Of a stretch of DNA of 43,807 nt, positions 32,447 through 40,503 are shown piece after piece. The position numbers were made by a program, and so were the translations under genes. The notes beneath the pieces are model-generated. The model searched no databases, had not been told where the DNA came from, and saw nothing but the letters and a program-made list of their open reading frames with translations. Every line of letters starts with the position of its first letter. The stretch's first letter is position 1. The stretch is from an uncultured Prevotellaceae bacterium (GTDB lineage Bacteria > Bacteroidota > Bacteroidia > Bacteroidales > Muribaculaceae), in NCBI GenBank assembly GCA_900319525.1, contig ONOU01000018.1:1-43807 (forward strand). Reading direction: 5' to 3'.

Positions 32447-33301
32447 TCACTTAATTTGCGACGTGCGCTTGGGAGGAGCGGCACACGACTGTTTGGCCAG
32501 TTTGCGCTCGGCCCGCTCAGCCTTTTGACGGGCGGCGCGCTCACGGTTCTCGATGCGCTCACGCTCCAGTCGCTCGGCAGCAGCTTGCTCGGGCGAGACA
32601 TAAGTCTCGTTGTCAAGTTTCTCGACCAAGCCCTCCAGCGTGAGGCACTTGTCCACTGTCACGTTGCCCACGCGCGTGCGACGCAGTGCCGTCAAGTGGG
32701 CACCGCTGCCCAGTGCCACGCCGATGTCACGTGCCAAGGCACGGATGTAGGTACCCTTGCTGCACACCACACGAATCTGCAGCGTGGGTTCCTGGGGCAG
32801 TCCGCACTGCAGCACCTCGATCTCGTCGATGACCAGCGTTTTGGGCCTGATTTCCACGTCTTGCCCCTTGCGGGCCAGCTTGTAGGCGGGCTTGCCGTCG
32901 ATCTTACAGGCCGAGAACGAGGGGGGCACTTGCTCGATGCTGCCAGTGAACTGCTCATGCAGCACGCGGTCGATGAGCTCACGGTCGATGTGCTGCCACG
33001 GGTAGGTGGCATCGACCTCGGTCTCCAGGTCATAGCTGGGCGTGGTAGCTCCCAGGCGCAAGTCGGCAATATACTCCTTGACGCCTGCCTGCAGCTCGTC
33101 GATGCGCTTGGTGGCATGGCCTGTGCACAGCAGCAGCACGCCAGTAGCCAGCGGATCGAGTGTGCCGGCATGGCCCACCTTGACCTGACGGGTCTTGAGG
33201 TGGGTGCGCAGCACGGCACGCACCTTCTTGACCGCGGCAAAGGAGGTCATCCTCAACGGCTTGTCGATGCAGAATATTTCGCCTTCTATCGGGTTTAGCA
33301 T
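32447..33301 (-). CDS. truB: tRNA pseudouridine(55) synthase
   Basis: This 284-residue enzyme makes pseudouridine 55 in the T loop of tRNAs. The catalytic aspartate is Asp49 in GHAGTLDPLATGVL. The conserved KPLRMTSF and SACKIDGKPAYKLAR segments follow. The C-terminus carries an unusual charged tail of about 50 residues, rich in Arg, Glu, Lys and Ala (RLERERIENRERAARQKAE), likely a long helix. It lies 59 bases ahead of queA and 99 bases behind uppP; the latter gap contains an 8-mer repeat. Confidence 0.95.
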   Translation of the reverse strand: MLNPIEGEIFCIDKPLRMTSFAAVKKVRAVLRTHLKTRQVKVGHAGTLDPLATGVLLLCTGHATKRIDELQAGVKEYIADLRLGATTPSYDLETEVDATYPWQHIDRELIDRVLHEQFTGSIEQVPPSFSACKIDGKPAYKLARKGQDVEIRPKTLVIDEIEVLQCGLPQEPTLQIRVVCSKGTYIRALARDIGVALGSGAHLTALRRTRVGNVTVDKCLTLEGLVEKLDNETYVSPEQAAAERLERERIENRERAARQKAERAERKLAKQSCAAPPKRTSQIK

Positions 33302-33324
33302 TTATTTTTTGTGCATTTGGCCTC

Positions 33325-33348
33325 ACGCTAAGACGCGAAGACGCTAAG
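33325..33348. repeat. Three tandem 8-mers (ACGCTAAG type)
   Basis: ACGCTAAG, ACGCGAAG and ACGCTAAG follow each other without gaps between truB and uppP. A degenerate version with the same three-unit structure occurs at 43100-43123. Function unknown. Confidence 0.6.
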
Positions 33349-33400
33349 TTTTATCTATTTGGCATCCGCCATCTGATATTTGTTATCTAATATCTATTAT

Positions 33401-34216
33401 TTACATGGCGGGGGCGGGCATGAACTGCGAGAGGGCGATGGCGAACAGGCCGGCGATGATGCAATACACGCCGAAGTACACCAGCTTGCCCTTCTTGACG
33501 ATGCTGATCATCCATTTGCAGGCCAGGCATCCGGCCAGGAAAGCGGCCAGGAAGCCCACCACCAGCGGCAACGTGCCGATGCCGCCAAAGGCCTCTTCAC
33601 CCTTGACGACCTTGAGTACGTCGAGCAGTGCCTCGCCCAAGATGGGCGGAATCACCATCAGGAACGAGAACTGCGCCAGCGACTCCTTTTTGTTGCCCAG
33701 CAGCAGGCCCGTTGCGATGGTGCTGCCCGAGCGCGACAGGCCGGGCATCACAGCACATGCCTGTGCAATGCCGATGACCAGGGCGTCACGCCACGAGATT
33801 TTCTCCTTTTGGCGCGGCTTGGCATAGTAGGAGAAGATGAGCAGTGCTGCCGTCAGCAACAGCATGCAGCCCACGATGAGCAGTCCGCTGCCAAAGATTT
33901 CCTCGACCTTGTCCTTGAAACAGAAGCCCACGATGCCGATGGGAATCATCGACACCAGGATGTTGAGAAAATACTTGGTCTCGTCGTTCATCTTGAACTT
34001 GAACAGTCCCTTCAGGATCCAGTCAATCTCGCTCCACAGGATAACGAACGTGCTCAACACCGTGGCCACGTGCACCAGTACGGTGAACGTCAGGTTGTCG
34101 GCACCATCAATACCGAACAGATAACTGCCAATGGCTAGATGGCCACTGCTGCTCACAGGGAGATACTCGGTCAGACCCTGGACAATGCCCAGAATCAAGG
34201 CTTCGAACCAACTCAT
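33401..34216 (-). CDS. uppP: Undecaprenyl-diphosphatase
   Basis: This 271-residue membrane enzyme (BacA/UppP type) recycles undecaprenyl diphosphate to the monophosphate carrier for cell-wall synthesis. The two diagnostic motifs are [16 protein letters not shown] near residue 15 and [13 protein letters not shown] near residue 160. Several membrane helices make up the rest. It lies 6 bases behind the DUF3098 gene and belongs to the DUF3098-uppP-truB-queA cluster that is conserved in Bacteroidales. Confidence 0.96.
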   Translation of the reverse strand: MSWFEALILGIVQGLTEYLPVSSSGHLAIGSYLFGIDGADNLTFTVLVHVATVLSTFVILWSEIDWILKGLFKFKMNDETKYFLNILVSMIPIGIVGFCFKDKVEEIFGSGLLIVGCMLLLTAALLIFSYYAKPRQKEKISWRDALVIGIAQACAVMPGLSRSGSTIATGLLLGNKKESLAQFSFLMVIPPILGEALLDVLKVVKGEEAFGGIGTLPLVVGFLAAFLAGCLACKWMISIVKKGKLVYFGVYCIIAGLFAIALSQFMPAPAM

Positions 34217-34222
34217 GCTATT

Positions 34223-34531
34223 TTATTCGTTATCAGTGTTATCGGTGTTGTCGGCGGGTTTATTGTCCTTCTTGCGATAGATGATGGCAAAAGCCATGAG
34301 CACAAAGCCCAAGAACGCGATGATGGGGCCAGTGGTGATGCGGCTGGCTTCAAAGATGTTGTTGTTGAACTTGTCGCCCACATTGGCGTCACCTGTCATC
34401 AGCCAAAAGCCAATGATAATCAACAGCAGGCAGATGCCCATGAGGATGAAATTGATCTTTCCCAGCGGATAGCTGATTCGGCCGCCAGCCTTGTTCTCGA
34501 CGGCCTGAGTTTTCTTTTCTTCTTTTGCCAT
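34223..34531 (-). CDS. DUF3098 two-helix membrane protein
   Basis: This 102-residue protein has two membrane helices (INFILMGICLLLIIIGFWL and TGPIIAFLGFVLMAFAIIY) with charged ends. The family is known only as DUF3098. In Bacteroidales it commonly lies between ftsX and uppP. Here uppP follows as expected, but ftsX is absent and an unrelated CotH gene lies upstream. It has its own good promoter at 34606-34637. Confidence 0.9.
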   Translation of the reverse strand: MAKEEKKTQAVENKAGGRISYPLGKINFILMGICLLLIIIGFWLMTGDANVGDKFNNNIFEASRITTGPIIAFLGFVLMAFAIIYRKKDNKPADNTDNTDNE

Positions 34532-34605
34532 AATTCTGTTTCTAGTTTCTCGTTGTTAATTGCGGGATTCTTGGGGCTCAAAAGCGCATAACACCGCAAT
34601 ATGCT

Positions 34606-34637
34606 GCAAAAATACAACATCTAGGGGCCTTTGTCAA
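34606..34637 (-). promoter_or_regulatory. Promoter for DUF3098-uppP-truB-queA
   Basis: Read on the minus strand, TTG (34637-34635) is followed after 20 bases by TATTTTTGC (34614-34606), matching the Bacteroidetes -33/-7 consensus. It lies between the CotH stop codon and the DUF3098 start, so the cluster does not depend on transcription from the CotH gene. Confidence 0.7.
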
Positions 34638-34668
34638 TAGTTTTAACCCATTTTTTGTGATTTGATGT

Positions 34669-36615
34669 CTAATTGGATGTCAAATTACTGGAGAGCAACA
34701 TGTCAATCAGATTAGTCACGTCGTTGATGTTGATATTGCAATCGCCGTCAATATCGGCAGCTTCCAGATTGATACTGGTGGCATCCTGGTTCAACAGATA
34801 ATCAATCAGGTCGGTAACGTCAGCGATGTTAACCTGACCGTCATTATTCGCATCACCCAACAGTACGACCTCTAATCTCACCTTATTAAAAATATAATCA
34901 GCACGCTGCCTGAGCCAATTAACCGCCTGTATTGCTTGAATCTCATAATCAGTGTCATCTAAATTTGCTTCTTTATTCCTTGCAAAAGAAGGTCGGACAT
35001 ATTGATAATAATCCTGGCAGAACTCACAAAGTTCATCAAGGTCTTCACTTCTAAATTTTTTCCACAAGTTATAAAACCGATGCCCCATATCTGCTCCAGA
35101 TCGCAATGCTGCAAAAAATGGTTGTTGCGTTAATTGTGCATTAAAATAATCAAGTGTTATGCTTTTATTGAAATAGGAAGTGGAATTCACTCCATCGTAT
35201 CCAAACGCCCAATCTAAGTCCCAAACGGGACCAAATATGAATTCGCTATCAGGATCAAGAAGATTCTCATTATAGCAAAAAATGCTCTTGGGGTGCAACA
35301 TTTCTAGGTTACGGATCAATTCATTGACCATCATGAAACGTGCTAGAAAATCCATATCAACATGTTTAGAATAATCCTTCCCATCATAAACATCTGCAAC
35401 AAATCCATTAAACCTGTTTCGTATTACATTCAAAGATAAAAACGTACTATCTACACCGAACTCTGGATGTTTAATATTTACAGGGATGCTGTATGGTGTT
35501 GATTTAAACTTTTGGGTAGCAGCTTCATCGTAATATTGATCCAGTTCCAGCAGTGCTGCACTTGTCTCATCATCAAGATCAACACTATTGCCAGCAAAAC
35601 CCACCTTCTCGGTAAAATTATAGCTACCTTTATACTGGCCATTTATAAACAGGTCAACTGGAATAATATGATTGGCAGATGCACAGCCGATCAAGCTGGC
35701 TGCTTTCATACCGATGGCATTGGTCAGCATTGAACCTTTTCTTTTGTTGGCCAACAACACCCAACTCTTCCCCTTTGGGAGGCCGAAGGGTTTCACCTTG
35801 CTGGCAAACTTCAAGCGATAGGGATTCTTAGAATTAGGGTTCCTTGACCATGAATCATTGCCACGGCCACGAATTTGCACTGAGTCTTTCATCGAGGGGA
35901 ACACGCCCGCACCATCAATGATAATCTCTGCATCGACATAGACCTCCTTACTGGTAATGTTCACACCTCCCACCGTGTTGATATCGATGCGGGGAACCAC
36001 TATGCTGCGATCTGTCAAGAAATCGACAATTACACTATAAGTGTGACCAAATGGCATCATTGCGTATTGTCCCTGCTCCACCTCGGTGAGAATGAGATCG
36101 CCAGGGTATCCCACGACATAGGATCGGCTATTATCAAAGCGCAGCCTACTCTCACTATTTACCTGCTCCTTTCCGTCAACATATGCTCGAGCATTCTCAT
36201 CAGAAATTGTAAACGACGCCGTTAAACGCTTACCGATACCAGCGACCTCGATGTTAATTGCATTGTCTGTAATAGTCCCAGTTGCATCGGTGTACACTTG
36301 GTAGTTATATTTATTTTTGAACTTATAGGACGTGAAAACGGGCAATGCTTTGGTAAGCTGATCATCAATGTTGGAGATATCCTCCAGAGAATAAGTATAA
36401 ATAGTTCCGTCGTGAGCGACAAATGATATAGAACTGTCATCTTCAATTTGGGACTGGATACATGCATCGGGGAAGACATATAAACGACCATCATTAAAGG
36501 TCACAAAACATGAAGATTTGGCAAATTGTGCCGTCAGCATTGAGAACAGCATCAGAACTAAGACTCTCACACATGTAGTAGTGTAAAAAGAATAGTAAAA
36601 GAATTTCTTGTCCAT
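34669..36615 (-). CDS. Secreted CotH-kinase-like protein with C-terminal dockerin repeats
   Basis: The 648-residue protein starts with a signal-like hydrophobic stretch (CVRVLVLMLFSMLTAQFA). A beta-rich N-terminal region follows. The CotH domain runs from about residue 240, with RGRGNDSWSRNPNSKNPYR, LANKRKGSMLTNAIG, LFINGQYKGSYNFTEKVG, and GPVWDLDWAFGYDG near residue 465, which holds the aspartates of the kinase-like site. Two dockerin calcium-binding loops end the protein (DANNDGQVNIADVTDLIDYL and DIDGDCNININDVTNLIDML, about 585-648). CotH proteins are atypical protein kinases first known from spore coats; secreted versions occur widely in Bacteroidales. The gene is visibly richer in A and T than its neighbours, which suggests acquisition. 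No cohesin partner is in the window. Confidence 0.88.
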   Translation of the reverse strand: MDKKFFYYSFYTTTCVRVLVLMLFSMLTAQFAKSSCFVTFNDGRLYVFPDACIQSQIEDDSSISFVAHDGTIYTYSLEDISNIDDQLTKALPVFTSYKFKNKYNYQVYTDATGTITDNAINIEVAGIGKRLTASFTISDENARAYVDGKEQVNSESRLRFDNSRSYVVGYPGDLILTEVEQGQYAMMPFGHTYSVIVDFLTDRSIVVPRIDINTVGGVNITSKEVYVDAEIIIDGAGVFPSMKDSVQIRGRGNDSWSRNPNSKNPYRLKFASKVKPFGLPKGKSWVLLANKRKGSMLTNAIGMKAASLIGCASANHIIPVDLFINGQYKGSYNFTEKVGFAGNSVDLDDETSAALLELDQYYDEAATQKFKSTPYSIPVNIKHPEFGVDSTFLSLNVIRNRFNGFVADVYDGKDYSKHVDMDFLARFMMVNELIRNLEMLHPKSIFCYNENLLDPDSEFIFGPVWDLDWAFGYDGVNSTSYFNKSITLDYFNAQLTQQPFFAALRSGADMGHRFYNLWKKFRSEDLDELCEFCQDYYQYVRPSFARNKEANLDDTDYEIQAIQAVNWLRQRADYIFNKVRLEVVLLGDANNDGQVNIADVTDLIDYLLNQDATSINLEAADIDGDCNININDVTNLIDMLLSSNLTSN

Positions 36616-36748
36616 TTGTTAAGCTATTACAATTTAATACGTTAATAACAATATTTTGTAAATCACACATTGCGCCTAATTAGAAATATCGTGTTTTTTC
36701 ATGATGCTTTTCCAAGAATCACTGCAAAACTTTAATCAGGGCCAGTAA

Positions 36749-36985
36749 TTATTCAAATTAAATAATTACACCTTGCCACAAGAAGAATTACTTTATGCCA
36801 TTGCCGACGAAGGACGCGCACAAAGTATCACCTCGGGACAATTCATCAAGCAACACAACCAACAATCAGCCAGCAGTATACAAGCTGCCATTCGCAAACT
36901 CATAGAGTATGGCCTCGTGACCTCAAACGAAGGTAGCTACTACATCGAAGATCAACTATTTCACTACTGGCTGCAGAAGAGTTGA
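36749..36985 (+). pseudogene. C-terminal remnant of a COG1672-type AAA ATPase
   Basis: An open frame without a proper start codon (stop TAA at 36746-36748, then residues LFKLNNYTLPQEELLYA) encodes about 78 residues. The rest resembles the C-terminal winged-helix end of Bacteroidetes ATPases with a DUF234-like tail: LLYAIADEGRAQ, FIKQHNQQSASSIQAAIRKL, and a final QLFHYWLQKS. No Walker A or B domain lies upstream; that DNA is non-coding and leads to the divergent CotH gene. It is most simply a decayed remnant. The stop codon lies next to the 3' end of the convergent reductase gene. Confidence 0.65.
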
Positions 36986-36987
36986 CA

Positions 36988-38100
36988 TCAGGATTGCTCG
37001 AAGGCTTGGGCGACGAGTTTGAGGCTGTCGATGATGTTGATGTGCTGCGGGCACTGTGCCTCGCACTGGCCGCACTCGATACACTCGCTGGCCTTGCCGT
37101 GGTTCTTGGACACCAGGTCGTAGTAGAGTTTGGAGTTGGTCTGGCCGGGGAACTGCTGCAAGGTGTTATAGACGTTGAAGTACTCGGGAATGGCAATCTG
37201 CTGCGGGCAGCCGTCGGTGCAGTAGTGGCAGGCGGTGCAGGGCACGGCAATGCTGTCGCTGATGATCTGGGTGGCCTGGGCTATGATGGCCTGCTCCTCG
37301 TCGTTGAGGGGTTGGAAGTCCTGCATGTAGGACATGTTGTCCTGCAGCTGCTCCATGTTGCTCATGCCGCTCAACACGGTCATCACGCCAGGCAGCGAGG
37401 CGCAAAAGCGGATGGCCCACGAGGCTGGGCTGGCCTCGGGATTGTATTGCTTGAAGAGGCGGTCGATGGCCTCGGGGACACGGGCCAGTGAGCCGCCCTT
37501 GACAGGCTCCATGACGATGACGGGCTTGCCGTGCTTGACACACAGCTCGTAGCACGTGCGAGACTCGATGGCGGGGCTGTCCCAGTCCAGATAGTTGATC
37601 TGTAACTGGACGTACTCGACCTCGGGGTGTTCTTCCAGGATCTGGGCCAGCAGCGCCGAGTCGTCGTGGAACGAGAAACCGATGTGGCGGATGCGCCCCT
37701 CGGCCTTCTTGCGGGCGATAAAGCTCCAGCCGTCGATATCTTTCAGTGCCCGCACACGCTCGTGGTTGAGTGCATGCAGCCAATAGTAGTCAAAGTAGTC
37801 CACACCGCACTTCTCCAGCTGCTCATTGAAGATGCGCTCCAAGTCGGCCTCCTCCTTGATGGCCCACACGGGCATCTTGCTGGTGACGGTGAACGCCTCG
37901 CGCGGGTAGCGCTTGACGACAGCCTCGCGTAATGCCGTCTCACTGGCGCCGCCGTGATAGGGATAGGCGGTGTCAAAATAGGTGAAACCGTGCTCCATAT
38001 ACTCATCGACCATCGCCTTGAATTGCTCAATATCGATACTTGTCTGGTCGTCGGGGTTGACCAGTGGCAGGCGCATCAATCCAAATCCTAATTTCCTCAT
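36988..38100 (-). CDS. Aldo/keto reductase with C-terminal ferredoxin domain
   Basis: The 370-residue protein has an N-terminal aldo/keto reductase barrel (GFGLMRLPL; FDTAYPYHGGASE with the catalytic Asp and Tyr). A C-terminal domain holds two cysteine motifs for [4Fe-4S] clusters, CTACHYCTDGCP at about residue 286 and CIECGQCEAQCP at about residue 337. Such fusions are common in anaerobes and probably couple the reduction of a carbonyl substrate to ferredoxin-like electron transfer. The substrate is unknown. It is the last gene of the rnr-mtaB-glycosyltransferase-reductase series, 51 bases behind the glycosyltransferase. Confidence 0.92.
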   Translation of the reverse strand: MRKLGFGLMRLPLVNPDDQTSIDIEQFKAMVDEYMEHGFTYFDTAYPYHGGASETALREAVVKRYPREAFTVTSKMPVWAIKEEADLERIFNEQLEKCGVDYFDYYWLHALNHERVRALKDIDGWSFIARKKAEGRIRHIGFSFHDDSALLAQILEEHPEVEYVQLQINYLDWDSPAIESRTCYELCVKHGKPVIVMEPVKGGSLARVPEAIDRLFKQYNPEASPASWAIRFCASLPGVMTVLSGMSNMEQLQDNMSYMQDFQPLNDEEQAIIAQATQIISDSIAVPCTACHYCTDGCPQQIAIPEYFNVYNTLQQFPGQTNSKLYYDLVSKNHGKASECIECGQCEAQCPQHINIIDSLKLVAQAFEQS

Positions 38101-38151
38101 GGCTCTATTACTATCTTAATATTTCTATATTATTGACCATCTTTTGTCTGG

Positions 38152-39180
38152 TCATCTATGATATTTGATTTTCAGGTCGGGGAAGTGTTTCACGCCGTGC
38201 AGGTAGTGGGCGGTGATGATGTTAACGCGTTCCTCGGGCAACTGCTTCAGGAGGTTGACCGTGGGTTGAGTGGTGTAGTGCGACCGCATCTTCCTGAAAT
38301 CGCGGTGGGCACGGATGATAGCCCATGCGTCTCCAAAGTGGAACTTGGCCACCGCCATGCCAAAGGCCATCGTATCCATCAACCGGCGCACGAGCAGCAG
38401 CCGCTTCCCTTCCTGACGCGGCAGGTTCTTGTACAGCAGCAAGAGGTTGTTGCGGAAGTTCAGATAGGTCTTGCGCGGGTTGCCATAGGCCAGGCTACCG
38501 CCGCCCAGGTGGTACACATGACTCGACGGCACCATGGCCAGGTCATAGCCCGCAAGGCGGATGCGCCAGCATAGGTCAATCTCCTCCATGTGGGCAAAGA
38601 AGTCCTTGTCCAGCCCGCCCACGTCCTGATACAACTGGCTGCGCACCATCAGGCATGCCCCACTTGCCCAGAAGACGCTCTTGGCCTCGCCGTCATACTG
38701 GCCGTGGTCGTCCTCGACATACTCAAAGATGCGCCCGCGGCAATAGGGGTAACCATGGCAATCGATGTAACCGCCCGCCGCGCCGGCATATTCAAACGTC
38801 TGCTTGCCATCGTCGCGGTCCTTGAGCAACTTGGGCATCACAGCACCCAGCTGTGGGTTCCTCGCCATGCTGTCGAGCAGTGGGTTGAGCCAACCGCGGG
38901 GTGTGCGTACATCACTGTTGAGGAGTACCGTGTAGGGATACATCGTTTGGGCAATAGCCATATTGTACCCCCCGGCAAACCCGTAGTTCCGGTCAAACTT
39001 CAACAACTTGACCTCGGGGAACTCCTCTTGCAGCACCTGCAGGCTGTCGTCAGTGCTGCCGTTGTCGGCGACGATGACGTCGGCAATGGCGGCATCGGTG
39101 CCCTCAAGTACAGTGGGCAAGTAGCGTTGCAGGAGTTGAGCCCCGTTCCAGTTCAATATGATGACAGCAACTTGTTTCAT
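38152..39180 (-). CDS. Family 2 glycosyltransferase
   Basis: The 342-residue GT-A enzyme resembles rhamnosyltransferase-like family 2 proteins. The N-terminal ILNWNGAQLL, VADNGSTDDS and NYGFAGGYN segments form the nucleotide-sugar site. LLNSDVRTP carries the DxD-like metal site. EEIDLCWRIRLAGYD is the acceptor-side motif (ED-type). It has no membrane segment in the catalytic part, and the C-terminus is basic. Donor and acceptor are unknown; cell-surface glycan synthesis is likely. It starts 9 bases after mtaB, which suggests co-transcription, though no other surface-glycan genes are nearby. Confidence 0.9.
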   Translation of the reverse strand: MKQVAVIILNWNGAQLLQRYLPTVLEGTDAAIADVIVADNGSTDDSLQVLQEEFPEVKLLKFDRNYGFAGGYNMAIAQTMYPYTVLLNSDVRTPRGWLNPLLDSMARNPQLGAVMPKLLKDRDDGKQTFEYAGAAGGYIDCHGYPYCRGRIFEYVEDDHGQYDGEAKSVFWASGACLMVRSQLYQDVGGLDKDFFAHMEEIDLCWRIRLAGYDLAMVPSSHVYHLGGGSLAYGNPRKTYLNFRNNLLLLYKNLPRQEGKRLLLVRRLMDTMAFGMAVAKFHFGDAWAIIRAHRDFRKMRSHYTTQPTVNLLKQLPEERVNIITAHYLHGVKHFPDLKIKYHR

Positions 39181-39189
39181 TGTATATCC

Positions 39190-40503
39190 TTACTCATTTA
39201 CAACCTCGGCGTTGACGCTCAGGTCATCGTTCAGGGTCAGTAATTTCACGTTCACAATCTGGTTGGCCAGGCTCATGTCGGGGTCGACGTTCACGCGGAT
39301 GTAATTGTCGGTGAAGCCGTGCATCTTGCCGCGGCCGCGGCCATGCTCAAGCAGCACGGGCCTGACGGTGCCCAGGTAGCGGCGCGTGAAGTCGGCCTGT
39401 TTCTCGTCGCTCAGGGCAATCATGCGCGCGGCACGTTCCTGCTTGTCCTGCTGGCTCACGATATAAGGGATGCGCAATGCCATCGTGCCGGGGCGCTCAC
39501 TGTAGGGGAACACGTGCAGGTGCTGCACGTCGAGCGACTTGATGAAGTTGTAACTGTCCTCAAACAGCTCGGGCGTCTCGCCACGCGTACCCACCATGAC
39601 GTCAACGCCAATAAAGCAGTCGGGCATGAGCTCGCGGCACCGCTGCACCTTGTCGGCAAAGAGCTGACGCTCATAGTGGCGGCGCATGAGCTTCAGGATG
39701 GGGTCGCTGCCACTCTGCAGCGGGATGTGGAAGTGCGGCATGAAAGCGCGTGAGCTGGCACACCAGTCGATGATCTCATCGGTCAACAGATCTGGCTCGA
39801 TCGACGAGATACGATAGCGTTCAATGCCCTCGATGTCATCCAGCGCCTTGAGCAGGTCGAGGAAATTCTCGCCCGTGTTCTTGCCAAAGTCACCGATGTT
39901 CACGCCCGTGATGACGATTTCTTTCCCCCCCTCGGCCGCGACCTCACGGGCCTGGGCCGTGAGCTGGGCAATGGTACCGCTGCGGCTGCGCCCGCGTGCG
40001 GCGGGAATGGTGCAATAGCTGCACCAGTAGTCACAACCGTCCTGCACCTTGAGCCAGTAGCGGGTGCGGTCGCCACGGTCACACGAGGGAGAGAAGGTGC
40101 GGATGTCGAGCGATGGCGTCACAGCCAGCTGCCGCTCGCGATTGTCAAACCACTGCATGACATAACGCGCGATATCGGCCTTGTGCTCGCTGCCCAGCAC
40201 GATGTCCACGCCCTCAATCTCGGCAATTTCCTTGCCCTTGAGCTGGGCATAGCAGCCAGTGACCACCATCAGCGCGTCAGGGTACTGGCGGATGAGGTGG
40301 CGAATGTGCTGTCGGCACTTGCTGTCGGCCAGTGCCGTCACGCTGCACGTGTTCACCACACACACGTCGGGCACCTCGCCGGGAGCGGCGGGCACGATGC
40401 CCTGCTCGGCAAGCAACGACTGCATGGTAGCGGTTTCCGAGAAGTTGAGTTTACAACCCAGCGTCTCGAGTTTCACCCTATGTTGCGGTGCGGCACTCAT
40501 CAT
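39190..40503 (-). CDS. mtaB: tRNA (N6-threonylcarbamoyladenosine(37)-C2)-methylthiotransferase
   Basis: This 437-residue radical-SAM enzyme adds a methylthio group to t6A at position 37 of tRNAs. The N-terminal UPF0004 domain supplies three cysteines for one [4Fe-4S] cluster (LGCKLNFSE, VNTCSVT, GCYAQ). The radical-SAM motif is CDYWCSYC, about residues 154-161. A C-terminal TRAM domain ends the protein. LGCKLN and CTIPAARG favour MtaB over MiaB or RimO. Its ATGATG start overlaps the rnr stop codon, so the two genes are coupled. Confidence 0.95.
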   Translation of the reverse strand: MMSAAPQHRVKLETLGCKLNFSETATMQSLLAEQGIVPAAPGEVPDVCVVNTCSVTALADSKCRQHIRHLIRQYPDALMVVTGCYAQLKGKEIAEIEGVDIVLGSEHKADIARYVMQWFDNRERQLAVTPSLDIRTFSPSCDRGDRTRYWLKVQDGCDYWCSYCTIPAARGRSRSGTIAQLTAQAREVAAEGGKEIVITGVNIGDFGKNTGENFLDLLKALDDIEGIERYRISSIEPDLLTDEIIDWCASSRAFMPHFHIPLQSGSDPILKLMRRHYERQLFADKVQRCRELMPDCFIGVDVMVGTRGETPELFEDSYNFIKSLDVQHLHVFPYSERPGTMALRIPYIVSQQDKQERAARMIALSDEKQADFTRRYLGTVRPVLLEHGRGRGKMHGFTDNYIRVNVDPDMSLANQIVNVKLLTLNDDLSVNAEVVNE

